Source of the DNA: Streptomyces sp. NBC_00457
GTDB lineage: Bacteria > Actinomycetota > Actinomycetes > Streptomycetales > Streptomycetaceae
Assembly (NCBI RefSeq): GCF_036014015.1
Contig: NZ_CP107905.1
Span: 1,736,001 to 1,800,000 of the forward strand
DNA length: 64,000 nucleotides
Reading direction: 5' to 3'
A model generated the notes under the pieces. That model worked only from the letters and a program-made list of their open reading frames with translations. It was not told where the DNA came from and ran no database searches. Of the stretch, positions 8,577 to 16,828 are shown piece by piece (the first letter of the stretch is position 1; the number at the start of each line of letters is the position of its first letter). A program made the translations under genes and the position numbers.

Positions 8577-8584
8577 TAAGACAC
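8577..8584 (+). repeat. Target-site duplication, right copy (TAAGACAC)
   Basis: This is the partner of 7142-7149. Removing 7150-8584 would restore one uninterrupted copy of the target. Confidence 0.9.
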
Positions 8585-9219
8585 CCGCAGTCAGATCCAC
8601 AGGGTGCGGTCGACGGACGCGATGACCGCGTCGCAATGGTCCGAGCCGACCGCGATCGGTCTGCCGCGCCGCCGGACCAGTCGGGGACGCGACCGTGCAG
8701 AAAGGCAGACTCGAGTGGGAGAGGGATCGATGACGGGCGGGCCAGGCGGTCAGGTCGATGGGCGGGAGCAGCTGCTCACAGATGCGCCGCTGCATCGGTA
8801 CCGGGCCGCACGTCGACTGATCGACGAACCGCAAACTGGTCCTGCCGAGCTCGTCCTTAGCACTGGACCGGTTCCGTGTCGGACGCCGCCGCACCCCAGC
8901 CGAACGTCCTCACCGCCACCGGCGCGGATCTGTGCTTCGGCCGCCCGCAAACTCATCTCCTCCATGCCGAAGCGCTCTCGCGTCACCCACCAGGGCTTGC
9001 ACAGCGGGTGGTGTGACACCCACGGCTGGAAGACCGACGAAGTCAACGCCGTCTCCAACCACTTCTCAGATTTGGCAACCACGGCCACCCGGCGAAAGAG
9101 TGTCGAGGCCCACTTCGAGACTGGGGAAGCCGCGCGGAAGCCCCGATGCTCCATCCCCGTCGCCCATGAGTCATTCCCTCCCGTCAGGGGTCTCGGCCGG
9201 GCCTGGCACGCCCTTGACA
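8585..9219. other. No gene recognised downstream of the intact IS
   Basis: The rejoined target sequence on either side of the IS gives no recognisable protein on either strand. Frames between 8600 and 9220 are open but compositionally unlike coding DNA. This is probably degraded cargo of the second island unit. Confidence 0.4.
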
Positions 9220-9915
9220 TCAGGACACGGTGAACGCGTCACCAGTCACGTCGCGTTCGAGGCTCGCGCCCTGGAAGCCGTAAGTACCGATATCCGCGAC
9301 CTTGATCAGCAGGCAATAGCGGTCGACCGAGCCGATGATGTCGGCCACTTGGCGGTGGTTCCTTTTGAGAAAGTGGATCGCGGCCTGGTTCGCGAGGGAG
9401 CTCTGGCCGCAGACCAGCACGACTGGGCGAGTCGCCTGGGGCGGCATGAACTTGGCCACCAGCGCATACTCCACTTCGCTCTTCCGGAAGAGGTAGCGCC
9501 TGCCGCCGACGACGAACGCCACCGACTCAGGGCCCGGGCCGTACGGCAGGATGCTGACGCCGGGCACATGGGCCGCGAGGTGGCCGCCTGTACGGAGGTT
9601 GGCCTCGCCGAGCGGACCGCCGATGCAGAACTCCGTGCGGTCGTCGTTGCTGCCACGGAAGTCGTCGGCGGATTCGGTGGCCACGCCACAGCCGAGCTGG
9701 CCGGCCAGGGTCGCCAGCTCGATCATGGCTCGAATCTCTTTGTGCGTCGCGACTCCTCGCGCGTCGTGCTTGTTGCCGATGACGATGAAACAGGTCTCCC
9801 CCGGAACAAGGCCGAAGAAGTCCGCCTTGCGCCGCAACACGCGGGCACGCTTGCCGCGCTCCCAGAGCCAGACGCACCCACCACCGATGAGGCTGGTCAC
9901 CAGACCGACCAGCAC
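9220..9915 (-). CDS. Conserved membrane-anchored protein of unknown function
   Basis: A protein of at least 231 residues, complete at its C-terminus. The N-terminus (LVGLVTSLIGGGCVWLWERG) is a single membrane segment followed by basic residues, so the rest probably faces the cytoplasm. The soluble part contains CFIVIGNKHDARG, ATESADDFRGSNDDRTEFC, GPGPESVAFVVGGRRYLF and PVVLVCGQSSLANQAA, an alpha/beta pattern I associate with uncharacterised Streptomyces proteins. The start at 9915 is GTG. The frame stays open upstream through a hydrophobic stretch (FSVLVNVL), so the real start may lie further out. It is the best-preserved cargo gene of island unit 2. No function can be assigned. Confidence 0.65.
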   Translation of the reverse strand: MLVGLVTSLIGGGCVWLWERGKRARVLRRKADFFGLVPGETCFIVIGNKHDARGVATHKEIRAMIELATLAGQLGCGVATESADDFRGSNDDRTEFCIGGPLGEANLRTGGHLAAHVPGVSILPYGPGPESVAFVVGGRRYLFRKSEVEYALVAKFMPPQATRPVVLVCGQSSLANQAAIHFLKRNHRQVADIIGSVDRYCLLIKVADIGTYGFQGASLERDVTGDAFTVS

Positions 9916-10377
9916 ATTGACGAGTACGGAAAAGATCGTCGCCCCCTCGCACCCCCACCGCGCACAGCGGTTCCGTGCGCCTCAAACGCCGTTGATCCTC
10001 CACGACGAACCCAGCCGGTGACAACCGGACAAGAGCCAGTGAGGGCCACGAGGAAACCGCCACCGAGGCGGGCTCCCGTCCGCCCCCTGTGCGGGCAGAA
10101 CAGGCCCTCAGCCGGCCGGCCGACGCCTTGCCGGCGGAGAAGAACGACGAGTGGGACAAGACCCGCCGCTGAACGGCCAGCTCGAATCCAGCGAACAAGT
10201 GTCGGCCCGCCTCGACCCAGCCAGGCCAAGGCAGCAGAACCAGAACGCCGATCCGGACAGATGATCCATGACGACACTGTGCTGAGGCAGACCTGCACAT
10301 TGACGGAGCTGCCGCCATCGACCAGCCCACCGCCGGTGACCAACTCCATTGTCAGAGGCAGGACTTACCCTGAAATC
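9916..10377. other. No gene recognised
   Basis: This stretch lies upstream of both the membrane-anchored gene and the fragment starting at 10378. Apart from a possible N-terminal extension of the former I see no coding signal. It probably contains their promoters and degraded sequence. Confidence 0.4.
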
Positions 10378-10728
10378 ATGACCCACAACGTGCTGCACCG
10401 CGGTTACGGGATCACTATCGACTTGAGTGCATCAGACCTGGGCAACCCGGACCACCCTGGGCTCCTGCAGGAGATTCATCGCAATTACAAGCCTGACCTT
10501 CTCTCCTGCCTTGGAGCCCACGAATACGGCACCGTCTGCCCCGGGTTCATGACGATTGTCGAGAAGAACGGCCGCTACCACGCCCGGCACGTGACCAGGG
10601 GCGTGGTGCCCGAGACAGCGGGCGAGAGTGAGCTACACAAGGCATCTCGACCTGCTGACGGACTCCATTCACTGCATCACGGTTCCGAAGGCCGATACCA
10701 TCCGCTGACGTTGTCGGTCAGACAGTGA
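10378..10728 (+). pseudogene. Truncated gene fragment of unknown function
   Basis: An ATG-initiated frame of about 116 residues whose first 90 look like real protein: ITIDLSASDLGNPDHPGLLQ, then PDLLSCLGAHEYGTVCPGF, YHARHVTRG and ESELHKA. The spacing of C..H / HARH / ESELHKA recalls the zinc-finger-like start of CoiA-type nuclease proteins, but the similarity is weak and from memory. After ESELHKA the sequence becomes arbitrary, just before the IS5-type transposase, so the gene appears cut by that insertion. Confidence 0.4.
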
Positions 10729-10847
10729 GCCTTTTCCAACCTGACTGCGGCGGCCGAGGTGTTGGAGGTTGCCAGCTGTACGGAACGACGAAGCTCCTGA
10801 TAGACGGGTTCTCGACCAAGATCACCCGTGTCCGCCAGGAGCCTCGC

Positions 10848-11599
10848 GTGCTTGCCTACCCCTCGTCGATCGATTTGTCCGGCCGCACCCTGCGCTACCT
10901 GACCACGCGGCTCCGTGCCCGGCAGCGAGAGATCGGGACCCGGTGGCGACGGCTGCCCGTCGGCCGACAGGTCCTGCTCGTCCTCGCCCACCTGCGGTGC
11001 GGGGACACATACGCGCGGCTCGCCGCCGGGTTCGGCATCGGCGTCGCGACCGTGTACCGGTACACACGTGAGGTGGTCGACGTCCTGGCCGCCGCCGCGC
11101 CGACCCTGACCGAGGCGATGAAGACCGTGCGGGCGAAAGCCTTCGTGATCCTGGACGGCACCCTGCTGCCGATCGACCGGATCGCCGCCGACGCCCCGTA
11201 CTACTCCGGAAAACACAAACGCCACGGCATGAACGTCGAGGTCCTCACCGATCCGTTCGGCCGACTGCTGTGGGCCTCACCGGCATTGCCCGGATCGACC
11301 CATGACCTGACTGCCGCGCGTCGCCACGGCATCATCGATGCGCTCACTGAGGCCGACGTCAAGTGCTGGGCGGACGAGGCTTACCGGGGCGCCGGGCAGC
11401 CCGTCCGGGTGCCGTTCAGGGGCCGTCGGCTCAAACGCTGGCAGCGGCGACACAACAGCACCCACGCCAAGATCCGCTGTCTCGGCGAACAGGCCATGGC
11501 CACCTCAAAAGCTGGTGCCTCCTGGGAAAGCTCCGCTGCAGCACCAACCGGATCACCGACATCGTTCCCGGGCTGCCGCTTCGCTCGTCCCCCGGATAG
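10848..11599 (+). pseudogene. IS5-family (DDE_Tnp_4-type) transposase with a C-terminal frameshift
   Basis: The GTG at 10848 follows a CAGGAG ribosome-binding site. The protein shows the HTH part (RQVLLVLAHLRCGDTYARLA, VATVYRYTREVVDVLA) and the DDE part (AFVILDGTLLPIDRI, HGMNVEVLTDPFGRLLW, GSTHDLTAARRHGI, CWADEAYRG). Near 11500 the frame is lost. The expected ending LKSWCLLGKLRCSTNRITDI continues in the next frame to a stop at 11597-11599. One or two bases gained or lost make it a pseudogene. I could not identify terminal repeats with confidence. Confidence 0.85.
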
Positions 11600-11749
11600 G
11601 CCATACTCCACCGCCACCAACCGCTGGCGCAGGCGTTCCCCCCGCCAGGGCAGAGGCGACGCCACACACGGAACGCCCGGCGTCCGGCGGCTCTGCATGC
11701 CGGCCACCATGCAAGCGAAGCCGTGTGCCCTGCAAACCGACAAATCGGG

Positions 11750-12238
11750 TCATTCCGAAGACACGCGAAACTCGAATTCGGGACGGTCCCACGGCACGGC
11801 GGGCGGGTTCGCGAGCGCGGTCCCGATCCGCACTGCGCCTGCGCGGTGGTAGAAGTCCTCGGCGGGAAGATGCGACACGACCTTGACACGGTCGAGCCCG
11901 GCGGCACGGGCCTCGGACTGCATGTGCGCGACGAGCAGCCGTCCGATACCCCGTCCTTGCGCTTCGTCGGCGACGAACAGCAGGTCGAGTTCCGGCGGAG
12001 CGAGGACGAGCGAGTAGAACCCGAGGACCCTGCCCCCGTGCTCGTCGGCGCCGACGGCCACAAAGGCCCGGTGGGCCTCGATGTAATCAGGCCCGACCCG
12101 GTAGCCCGCGACTGCGGCTGCGTACTTACCCGCGTAGGCGCCTGAGCCACGCACGAGTCGCGTGAGCCGTTTGGCATCCCGCGCAACGGCCCTCCGTATC
12201 GTGATCGGCTGGGTGATCGGGGAAGTGCGTGAACTCAT
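11750..12238 (-). CDS. GNAT-family N-acetyltransferase
   Basis: A 162-residue protein. ITIRRAVARDAKRLTRLV near residue 11 is the GNAT start. The acetyl-CoA loop is QGRGIGRLL near 103 (Q/RxxGxG/A). HLPAEDFYHRAGAVRIG near 130 is the typical ending with Tyr and Gly. The substrate cannot be predicted. The ATG at 12238 is chosen over upstream in-frame codons because they run into the crotonase fragment. The 3' end is intact. It lies between a broken transposase and a broken crotonase and is one of few complete genes in unit 2. Confidence 0.8.
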   Translation of the reverse strand: MSSRTSPITQPITIRRAVARDAKRLTRLVRGSGAYAGKYAAAVAGYRVGPDYIEAHRAFVAVGADEHGGRVLGFYSLVLAPPELDLLFVADEAQGRGIGRLLVAHMQSEARAAGLDRVKVVSHLPAEDFYHRAGAVRIGTALANPPAVPWDRPEFEFRVSSE

Positions 12239-12374
12239 CGGGAGAGTATTTCGCACCAGGGCGTGCTGCCGTGCGGCGGGTCGGGTGCGCGGGCAGGATT
12301 CCTGCACCGCTCCCGGGAACCGCCTGCCCAGGCCCCGAGCGACCAAGTCACTGCCGCCGCATCGACCGCCCGCC

Positions 12375-12770
12375 GACAAGTGTCGAAGGACGCGAGCCGT
12401 GCAGCCATGCCCTCGACGAAGCTGTCCAGCTCGGCGTCCGGCAGGGCGCGGGTGATCCAGCCGTAGCGCTCGGCCAGGTCGGCGTCGTAGTCGTCGCTGC
12501 CGAGGATGGCTTCCAGCGCGCGGTCGCGACCGATCAGCCGAGGCAGCCGTTCACTGCCGCCGCCGGGCAGCAGGCCGCTGGCGACCTCCGGCTGGCCGAA
12601 CAGTGCCTGCTCACGGCTGGCGTAGCGCAGATCGCAGGCAAGCGCCAACTCGTTCCCGCCGCCCCGGGTTCGTCCACGGATGGCCGCAATGCTGATGAAC
12701 GGCGCCTTCGTCAACCGCGTCAGGACGTCGACGGCGGGCGGCACCTCACCCCGCGTCGCCGCCGCCCTCC
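12375..12770 (-). pseudogene. Enoyl-CoA hydratase/isomerase fragment
   Basis: The central crotonase core is clear: PFISIAAIRGRTRGGGNELALACDLRYA (oxyanion-hole loop), then ALFGQPEV and GGGSERLPRLIGRDRALE, and ERYGWITRALPDAELD. The N-terminal 60-80 residues are replaced by antisense integrase sequence near 12775. The C-terminus after ASFDTCRRAVD becomes arbitrary. Both ends are therefore broken. It probably derives from a chromosomal gene caught in rearrangement between island elements. Confidence 0.75.
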
Positions 12771-12786
12771 GACACCGGGCCCGCTC

Positions 12787-13277
12787 CAGGAATCGCACCC
12801 ACAGAAGCCCGGGCGATCCGTTCGCCCGGCTGGTCTTCTGCCGACCCGACGGCCGGCCGCTGCGGCCGCACGCCGTCCTCGACCGGCTCCGGCAACTGTC
12901 CGACGAAGCGGGTGTTCCCCGGGTGACCGTTCACGATCTGCGGCACCTGGCCGTCACCCTCGCCATCACCGCCGGTGTGCCGCTCACCGTGGTCCCCAAG
13001 ACCCTGCGCCACTCCACCCTGTCCACCACGGCCAACATCTACAGCCACCTCACCCGGCGAGCCGCCCGCGAAGCCGTCGACACCATCGAACACACCCTCA
13101 CACGGGCCGAGCAGAGAGCCGACCGGAAGGCCCGGGCGAAGCGGCCACGCTCACCACGCGACCCCGCGAGCCGTCCCCAGGTCCTGCCTGCGACCACAGT
13201 GCGACCACCAGCCCTCCAGAAACGCGAAAGGCCGCCCTCCCGTAAACGAGAGAACGGCCTCCGACCTGCATCAAAGC

Positions 13278-13280
<3 letters not shown>
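12787..13280 (+). pseudogene. Tyrosine-integrase C-terminal fragment, copy 2
   Basis: This copy keeps more than copy 1: DPFARLVFCRPDGRPLRPHAV, VTVHDLRHLAVTLAITAGVPLTV, KTLRHSTLS and NIYSHLT. It thus has the HxxR, H/W and Tyr catalytic boxes but no N-terminal DNA-binding domain or first catalytic Arg. The joint with the reversed crotonase fragment lies near 12780. The frame runs into the intact tRNA, whose bases translate as TTGFEPATP, a familiar artefact; the native stop is therefore uncertain. Its position next to attR is the normal place of int in an actinomycete integrative element. Confidence 0.85.
13230..13259 (-). terminator. Hairpin downstream of tRNA-Pro, element-derived
   Basis: On the minus strand, 20 bases after the tRNA 3' end, AGGCCGTTCTC pairs imperfectly with GGGAGGGCGGCCT around a TCGTTTAC loop and is followed by TTTC. 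It replaces the ancestral terminator now stranded at 628-664 and is duplicated at 4950-4981. Confidence 0.5.
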
Positions 13281-13354
<74 letters not shown>

Positions 13355-13465
13355 GTGCCCGTCTGACCTGGGGTTTCCCGTGGTCGAACGCGCATGGAAA
13401 CAATACCGCACTTGGGCAGATGGTCGCGCACTCGTTTGTCCGGGGCGCCTCGCACAAGGTCGCAC

Positions 13466-13496
13466 TTGACCTCAAGTTTGATTGAGGTTGCAGGAT
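13466..13496 (+). promoter_or_regulatory. SoxR/MerR-type promoter-operator of the transketolase genes
   Basis: A -35 TTGACC (13466-13471) and a -10-like CAGGAT (13491-13496) are separated by 19 bases, the stretched spacing of MerR-family promoters. The spacer contains CCTCAAGTTTGATTGAGG (13470-13487), whose 6-base arms CCTCAA/TTGAGG equal those of the SoxR box. The ATG begins 7 bases after the -10, so the transcript is probably leaderless. No soxR gene is in the window. Confidence 0.7.
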
Positions 13497-13503
13497 CGTC
13501 GAC

Positions 13504-14211
13504 ATGACGATCACCGAGGAAGACAGGCGTACGTACGGCTACGCGGACCTGCCCCGGCTCATGAGCCTGATGTCGGGCGACGAGAAGCACGGACCCGCGG
13601 CGACGTCCACGCTGGATGCGCTGTGGGTGCTCTACGACCGGGTGCTGCGGGTGCGCCCGGAGCTGATGGAGGACCCGGAGCGGGACCGGTTCCTGCTGTC
13701 CAAGGGGCACGGGCCGATGGCGTACTACGCGGTCCTGGCCGCGAAGGGCTTCGTGCCCGTGGACTGGCTGCCGGACTTCGGCTCGTACGACTCCCCGCTC
13801 GGCCATCACCCCGACCGGGTGCTCGTGCCGGGGGCGGAGATCGGCAGCGGTTCGCTGGGGCACGGGCTGCCGATCGCCGTCGGTACAGCGTTGGGACTGC
13901 GCGCGCAGGGGCTCGACGAGCCGCGGGTCTGGACGCTTGTCGGCGACGCCGAGCTGGACGAGGGCAGCAATCACGAGGCGATCGCCTTCGCCGGGCCGGC
14001 CGGGCTGGAGCGGCTGCACACCGTCGTCATCGACAACGCGTCCGCCACCTACGCGCGGCACGGCGGGATCGCCGCCCGTTTCGAGGTCGCGGGCTGGTCG
14101 GCAGTCACGGTCGACGGACGCGACCACGAGGCGCTGTACGCCGCCTGCACCGCCCCACACCCGGGTCGCCCGCACGTGGTCGTGGCCCGCGTTGAGCCGA
14201 AGTACGCCTGA
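13504..14211 (+). CDS. Transketolase, N-terminal (TPP-binding) subunit
   Basis: A 235-residue subunit of a split transketolase, which transfers two-carbon ketol units between sugar phosphates using thiamine diphosphate. SKGHGPMAYYAVLAAKGF near residue 77, GSLGHGLPIAVGTALG near 118, and the metal/TPP motif GDAELDEGSNHEAI near 147 with the later N in VIDNASAT identify it. The pyrimidine-binding half is the next gene. The leader is absent or extremely short, and control is probably by the SoxR-like operator immediately upstream. Split transketolases often serve specialised or secondary pathways rather than central pentose metabolism, but the substrate is unknown here. Confidence 0.9.
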   Translation: MTITEEDRRTYGYADLPRLMSLMSGDEKHGPAATSTLDALWVLYDRVLRVRPELMEDPERDRFLLSKGHGPMAYYAVLAAKGFVPVDWLPDFGSYDSPLGHHPDRVLVPGAEIGSGSLGHGLPIAVGTALGLRAQGLDEPRVWTLVGDAELDEGSNHEAIAFAGPAGLERLHTVVIDNASATYARHGGIAARFEVAGWSAVTVDGRDHEALYAACTAPHPGRPHVVVARVEPKYA

Positions 14212-14300
14212 GCGCCGCGCACACATCCACTGCGAACTCACGCCCACGCCACACTCCGCACTCACGCCCCCTCCGAACTCAACAGAAGGGCTCGAACTCC

Positions 14301-15200
14301 ATGGACACCATGCGTGACCGTTTCGTTCCCGTCGCCTCGCGGCTGCTCGACGAGGATCCGCGGGTCGCGGTCGTTCTCGCCGTGATCGGCTCGGACAGTT
14401 TCGAGGAGGCGCGGCGCACGCATCCCGACCGGGTGATCGACGTCGGTATCCGCGAGCAGTTGCTGGTCGGGGCGGGCGCGGGCCTGGCGCTCACCGGAAT
14501 GCGGCCGATCGTGCACACCTTCGCCAGCTTTCTCGTGGAACGGCCCTTCGAGCAGGTGAAGCTGGACCTCGGACATCAGGACGTCGGTGCGGTGCTGGTG
14601 AGCGCCGCCGCGTCCTTCGACTGGCCGGCCGGCGGGTACACACACATGGCGCCGGGCGATGTGGCGCTGCTCGACACCCTGGACGGGTGGACCGTCCATG
14701 TGCCGGGGCATCCGGACGAGGCCGAGACGCTGCTGCGCCATGCGGTCGGCGCCGGTGACGACAAGGTGTACGTCCGGCTGTCCGTCCAGTCGAACGCGGC
14801 CGAACGCCCGGTCGACGGGGCACGCTTCGTCACCGTCCGCGAGGGCCGCTCCGGTGTCGTCGTCGCCGTGGGGCCGATGCTCGACGCCGTGCTGGACGCC
14901 ACCGAGGGCCTCGACCTGACCGTCCTGTACGCGACGACCGTACGGCCCTTCGACACGGACTCGCTGCGCCGGGCAACGGAAGCCGCCGGAACCGATGTCG
15001 TCCTCGTCGAGCCCTACCTCGCCGGTACGTCGACCGCCGCCGCGAACGACGCGCTCGCCGACGTACCCCACCGCGTCCTGGGCCTGGGCGTCGGCCGCCG
15101 TGAGCTGCGGCGCTACGGCAGTCTCGAGGAACATGTCGCCGCGCACGGCTTGGACGCCGGGTCGCTTCGGGAGCGGATCACGGGGTTCGTGGGCCGCTAA
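14301..15200 (+). CDS. Transketolase, C-terminal (pyrimidine-binding) subunit
   Basis: A 299-residue partner of the preceding gene, 89 bases downstream with an AGAAGG site before the ATG. RVIDVGIREQLLVGAGAGLAL near residue 43 holds the conserved Glu that activates TPP. FASFLVERPFEQVKLDL and GYTHMAPGDVALLDTL follow, and VVVAVGPMLDAVLDA starts the C-terminal transketolase domain near 188. Together the two subunits make one active site at their interface. The gene is complete and ends before a hairpin repeat at 15251-15292. Confidence 0.9.
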   Translation: MDTMRDRFVPVASRLLDEDPRVAVVLAVIGSDSFEEARRTHPDRVIDVGIREQLLVGAGAGLALTGMRPIVHTFASFLVERPFEQVKLDLGHQDVGAVLVSAAASFDWPAGGYTHMAPGDVALLDTLDGWTVHVPGHPDEAETLLRHAVGAGDDKVYVRLSVQSNAAERPVDGARFVTVREGRSGVVVAVGPMLDAVLDATEGLDLTVLYATTVRPFDTDSLRRATEAAGTDVVLVEPYLAGTSTAAANDALADVPHRVLGLGVGRRELRRYGSLEEHVAAHGLDAGSLRERITGFVGR

Positions 15201-15250
15201 GCGCTCCGCTGGATGTGCCGTGATGGGCCGTCGTTCGACCGCGGCGCCAT

Positions 15251-15292
15251 CGTGGCTGGTCGCGCAGTTCCCCGCGCCCCTTTGGGGCGCGG
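15251..15292. repeat. Streptomyces intergenic repeat with hairpin, likely bidirectional terminator
   Basis: The sequence CGTGGCTGGTCGCGCAGTTC leads into CCGCGCCCC-TTT-GGGGCGCGG, a perfect 9-bp stem with a TTT loop. I know this GTCGCGCAGTTCCCCGCGCCCC module as a frequent intergenic repeat in Streptomyces genomes. It lies between convergent genes, so it can end both transcripts. Confidence 0.75.
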
Positions 15293-15322
15293 CCGAACCG
15301 TAGCGGACTTCGCCGAGCCCGC

Positions 15323-15712
15323 TCAGTCCGCCGCCGGCTGCCCCAACTCCGGGTACGCCTCCAGCAGTCGGCTCGGCGCAGCCTGCCGCCAGGAGTCCGC
15401 GAGGATGTCCCGCAACTCCCCCTCGTCCTCCAGCGCGGCGAGCCGGACCCGGACCCAGGCGAACATCGCCTCGTGCTCGGCGATCCAGAACTTCTCCGGC
15501 TCGGCCAGGACCAGTTCGTCGCGCTCCTCCTTGGGGCAGCGCACAGCGATGGAGGTCTCCTCCTCGGGCAGCGTGGCGAACATCTTCCCCGCGACCCGGA
15601 ATGTGGGCATGCTCCAGGCGATCTTCTCCGTCGTGTCCGGCAAGGACAGGGCGATCCGTCGTACGTCTTCGGCATCCGGCATGGGACGCACGGTAGCGGC
15701 TCCCACTGACAT
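15323..15712 (-). CDS. MmcQ/YjbR-family protein
   Basis: A 129-residue protein, or 119 if it starts at MPDAEDVRR (15682). MPDAEDVRRIALSLPDTTEKIAWSMPTFRVAGKMFATL, then DELVLAEPEKFWIAEH and ELRDILADSWRQAAP are the double-wing YjbR fold, which binds DNA in its E. coli relative. The molecular role in Streptomyces is unknown. The upstream start at 15712 directly abuts the stop of the acetyltransferase gene (TGAATG), favouring coupled translation; the shorter start gives the usual family length. It is last in the XRE-GNAT-MmcQ operon. Confidence 0.8.
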   Translation of the reverse strand: MSVGAATVRPMPDAEDVRRIALSLPDTTEKIAWSMPTFRVAGKMFATLPEEETSIAVRCPKEERDELVLAEPEKFWIAEHEAMFAWVRVRLAALEDEGELRDILADSWRQAAPSRLLEAYPELGQPAAD

Positions 15713-16249
15713 TCAGCAGGTGAGAGTGCTCGCTCCGACCTGCTTGAAGTAGATGGTCGTCGGCCGCAGCACCCCGGCCGGGCTCGCCGCGTAGTCGGGT
15801 ATCGCGCCGAGCCGGGTCCAGCCGGCCGAGCGGTAGAGGCGTTCGGCGAGGCTGTCGGTCTCGGTGTCGAGGTGGAGGAGGGTGATGCCCGCTTCGGCTG
15901 CCGCCCGTTCCGCGGTGTCCAGGAGCGTACGGCCGAGGCCCTGCCCCCGCGCGTCCCGGAGCACCATCAGCTTGACCAGCTCGGCACGGTGACGGCTGTT
16001 GGGCTTGGCGGGGAAGGCCAGGCTGACGGTTCCGGCCACCCGGCCGCCCTCGTCATGTGCGATCCACACCGCGAGTCGCCCGGCGGCGACTTCGGCGGCC
16101 CACTCCGTCCACCACGCCACAGCCGCCGCGCGGTCGAGCGGCGCGAGGAAGCCGATGGAGGCGCCCGAGTGCACGGTGTCGGTGAGCAGGTCGGCCAACT
16201 CCTCGACCGCCGCGAGCAGTTGATCCGCGTCCCAGCGCATGACGTTCAC
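15713..16249 (-). CDS. GNAT-family N-acetyltransferase
   Basis: A 178-residue protein. AHDEGGRVAGTVSLAF near residue 80 is the core strand and LMVLRDARGQGLGRTLLDTAE near 108 the acetyl-CoA loop. LHLDTETDSLAERLYRSAGWTRLG is the C-terminal motif. The GTG at 16249 overlaps the stop of the XRE regulator by four bases (GTGA), which supports this start and translational coupling. The adjacent cupin-type regulator may control it. The acceptor is unknown; the family fold resembles acetyltransferases for small amines. Confidence 0.85.
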   Translation of the reverse strand: MNVMRWDADQLLAAVEELADLLTDTVHSGASIGFLAPLDRAAAVAWWTEWAAEVAAGRLAVWIAHDEGGRVAGTVSLAFPAKPNSRHRAELVKLMVLRDARGQGLGRTLLDTAERAAAEAGITLLHLDTETDSLAERLYRSAGWTRLGAIPDYAASPAGVLRPTTIYFKQVGASTLTC

Positions 16250-16824
16250 GGCAGCACCACCGCCAGCACATACCGGACCTCCTCGGCACCGGCGCACCGG
16301 AACCGCGTCGGCCCCCACACCCGCAGCCGCAGGCAGTCACCCGTATCGAGCCGGTGCTCCACGTCCTGCGCGGTCACCTCCAGGGCCCCCTCCAGCACCC
16401 AGATGTGCTGCTCCAATCCCGGCACGGGCGGCCGGTCGTACGCGATGTCGGCGCCCGCGGCGAGCCGCCCCTCGACGAGCTCGCCGCGCAGCCCGGCGTG
16501 CGGCGGGGACACGGAACGCCGTACGAAGCCGGAGGACCGGTCCTCCCACACGGGCTGCTCGGTCGCCCGCACCAGCAGCGCGGGCTCCTGCTCGACCTCG
16601 CTGAGCAGCTGGGACATGGTCCGCCCGTAGACGGCGCAGAGGCGGTTGAGGAGGGATGCCGTGGGGCTGATCTCCGCGCGCTCGGCGCGCGACAGCGTCG
16701 ACCGGCTCACTCCGCTGCGCTCGGCCAACTCCCCGAGCGACCAGCCCCGTTCGGACCGGAGCTCGGCGAGGCGAGCACCGAGCCGGGCGTCCACGGGGTC
16801 GGGCGCGACTTCGATGTGTTTCAT
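16246..16824 (-). CDS. XRE-family regulator with cupin sensor domain
   Basis: A 192-residue protein. The HTH lies at residues 14-68 (LGARLAELRSERGWSLGELA and GVSRSTLSRAERAEISPTAS). The cupin barrel spans about 95-190 (LEQHIWVLEGALEVTAQD, HRLDTGDCLRL). Such proteins bind DNA through the HTH and a small ligand through the cupin. It starts an operon with the acetyltransferase and the MmcQ gene. A 13-base palindrome just upstream of its ATG (16829-16841) is the obvious autoregulatory site. The ligand is unknown. Confidence 0.88.
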   Translation of the reverse strand: MKHIEVAPDPVDARLGARLAELRSERGWSLGELAERSGVSRSTLSRAERAEISPTASLLNRLCAVYGRTMSQLLSEVEQEPALLVRATEQPVWEDRSSGFVRRSVSPPHAGLRGELVEGRLAAGADIAYDRPPVPGLEQHIWVLEGALEVTAQDVEHRLDTGDCLRLRVWGPTRFRCAGAEEVRYVLAVVLP

Positions 16825-16828
16825 ATTC

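Noticed and set aside
8604..9233. Plus-strand frame of about 200 residues after the intact IS
   Set aside because: Composition and lack of any recognisable domain or ribosome-binding site make it a chance frame in degraded DNA.
10690..11620. Terminal inverted repeats of the IS5-type element
   Set aside because: No pair of matching ends could be found by eye around 10690-10760 and 11580-11640, so no element borders are claimed.
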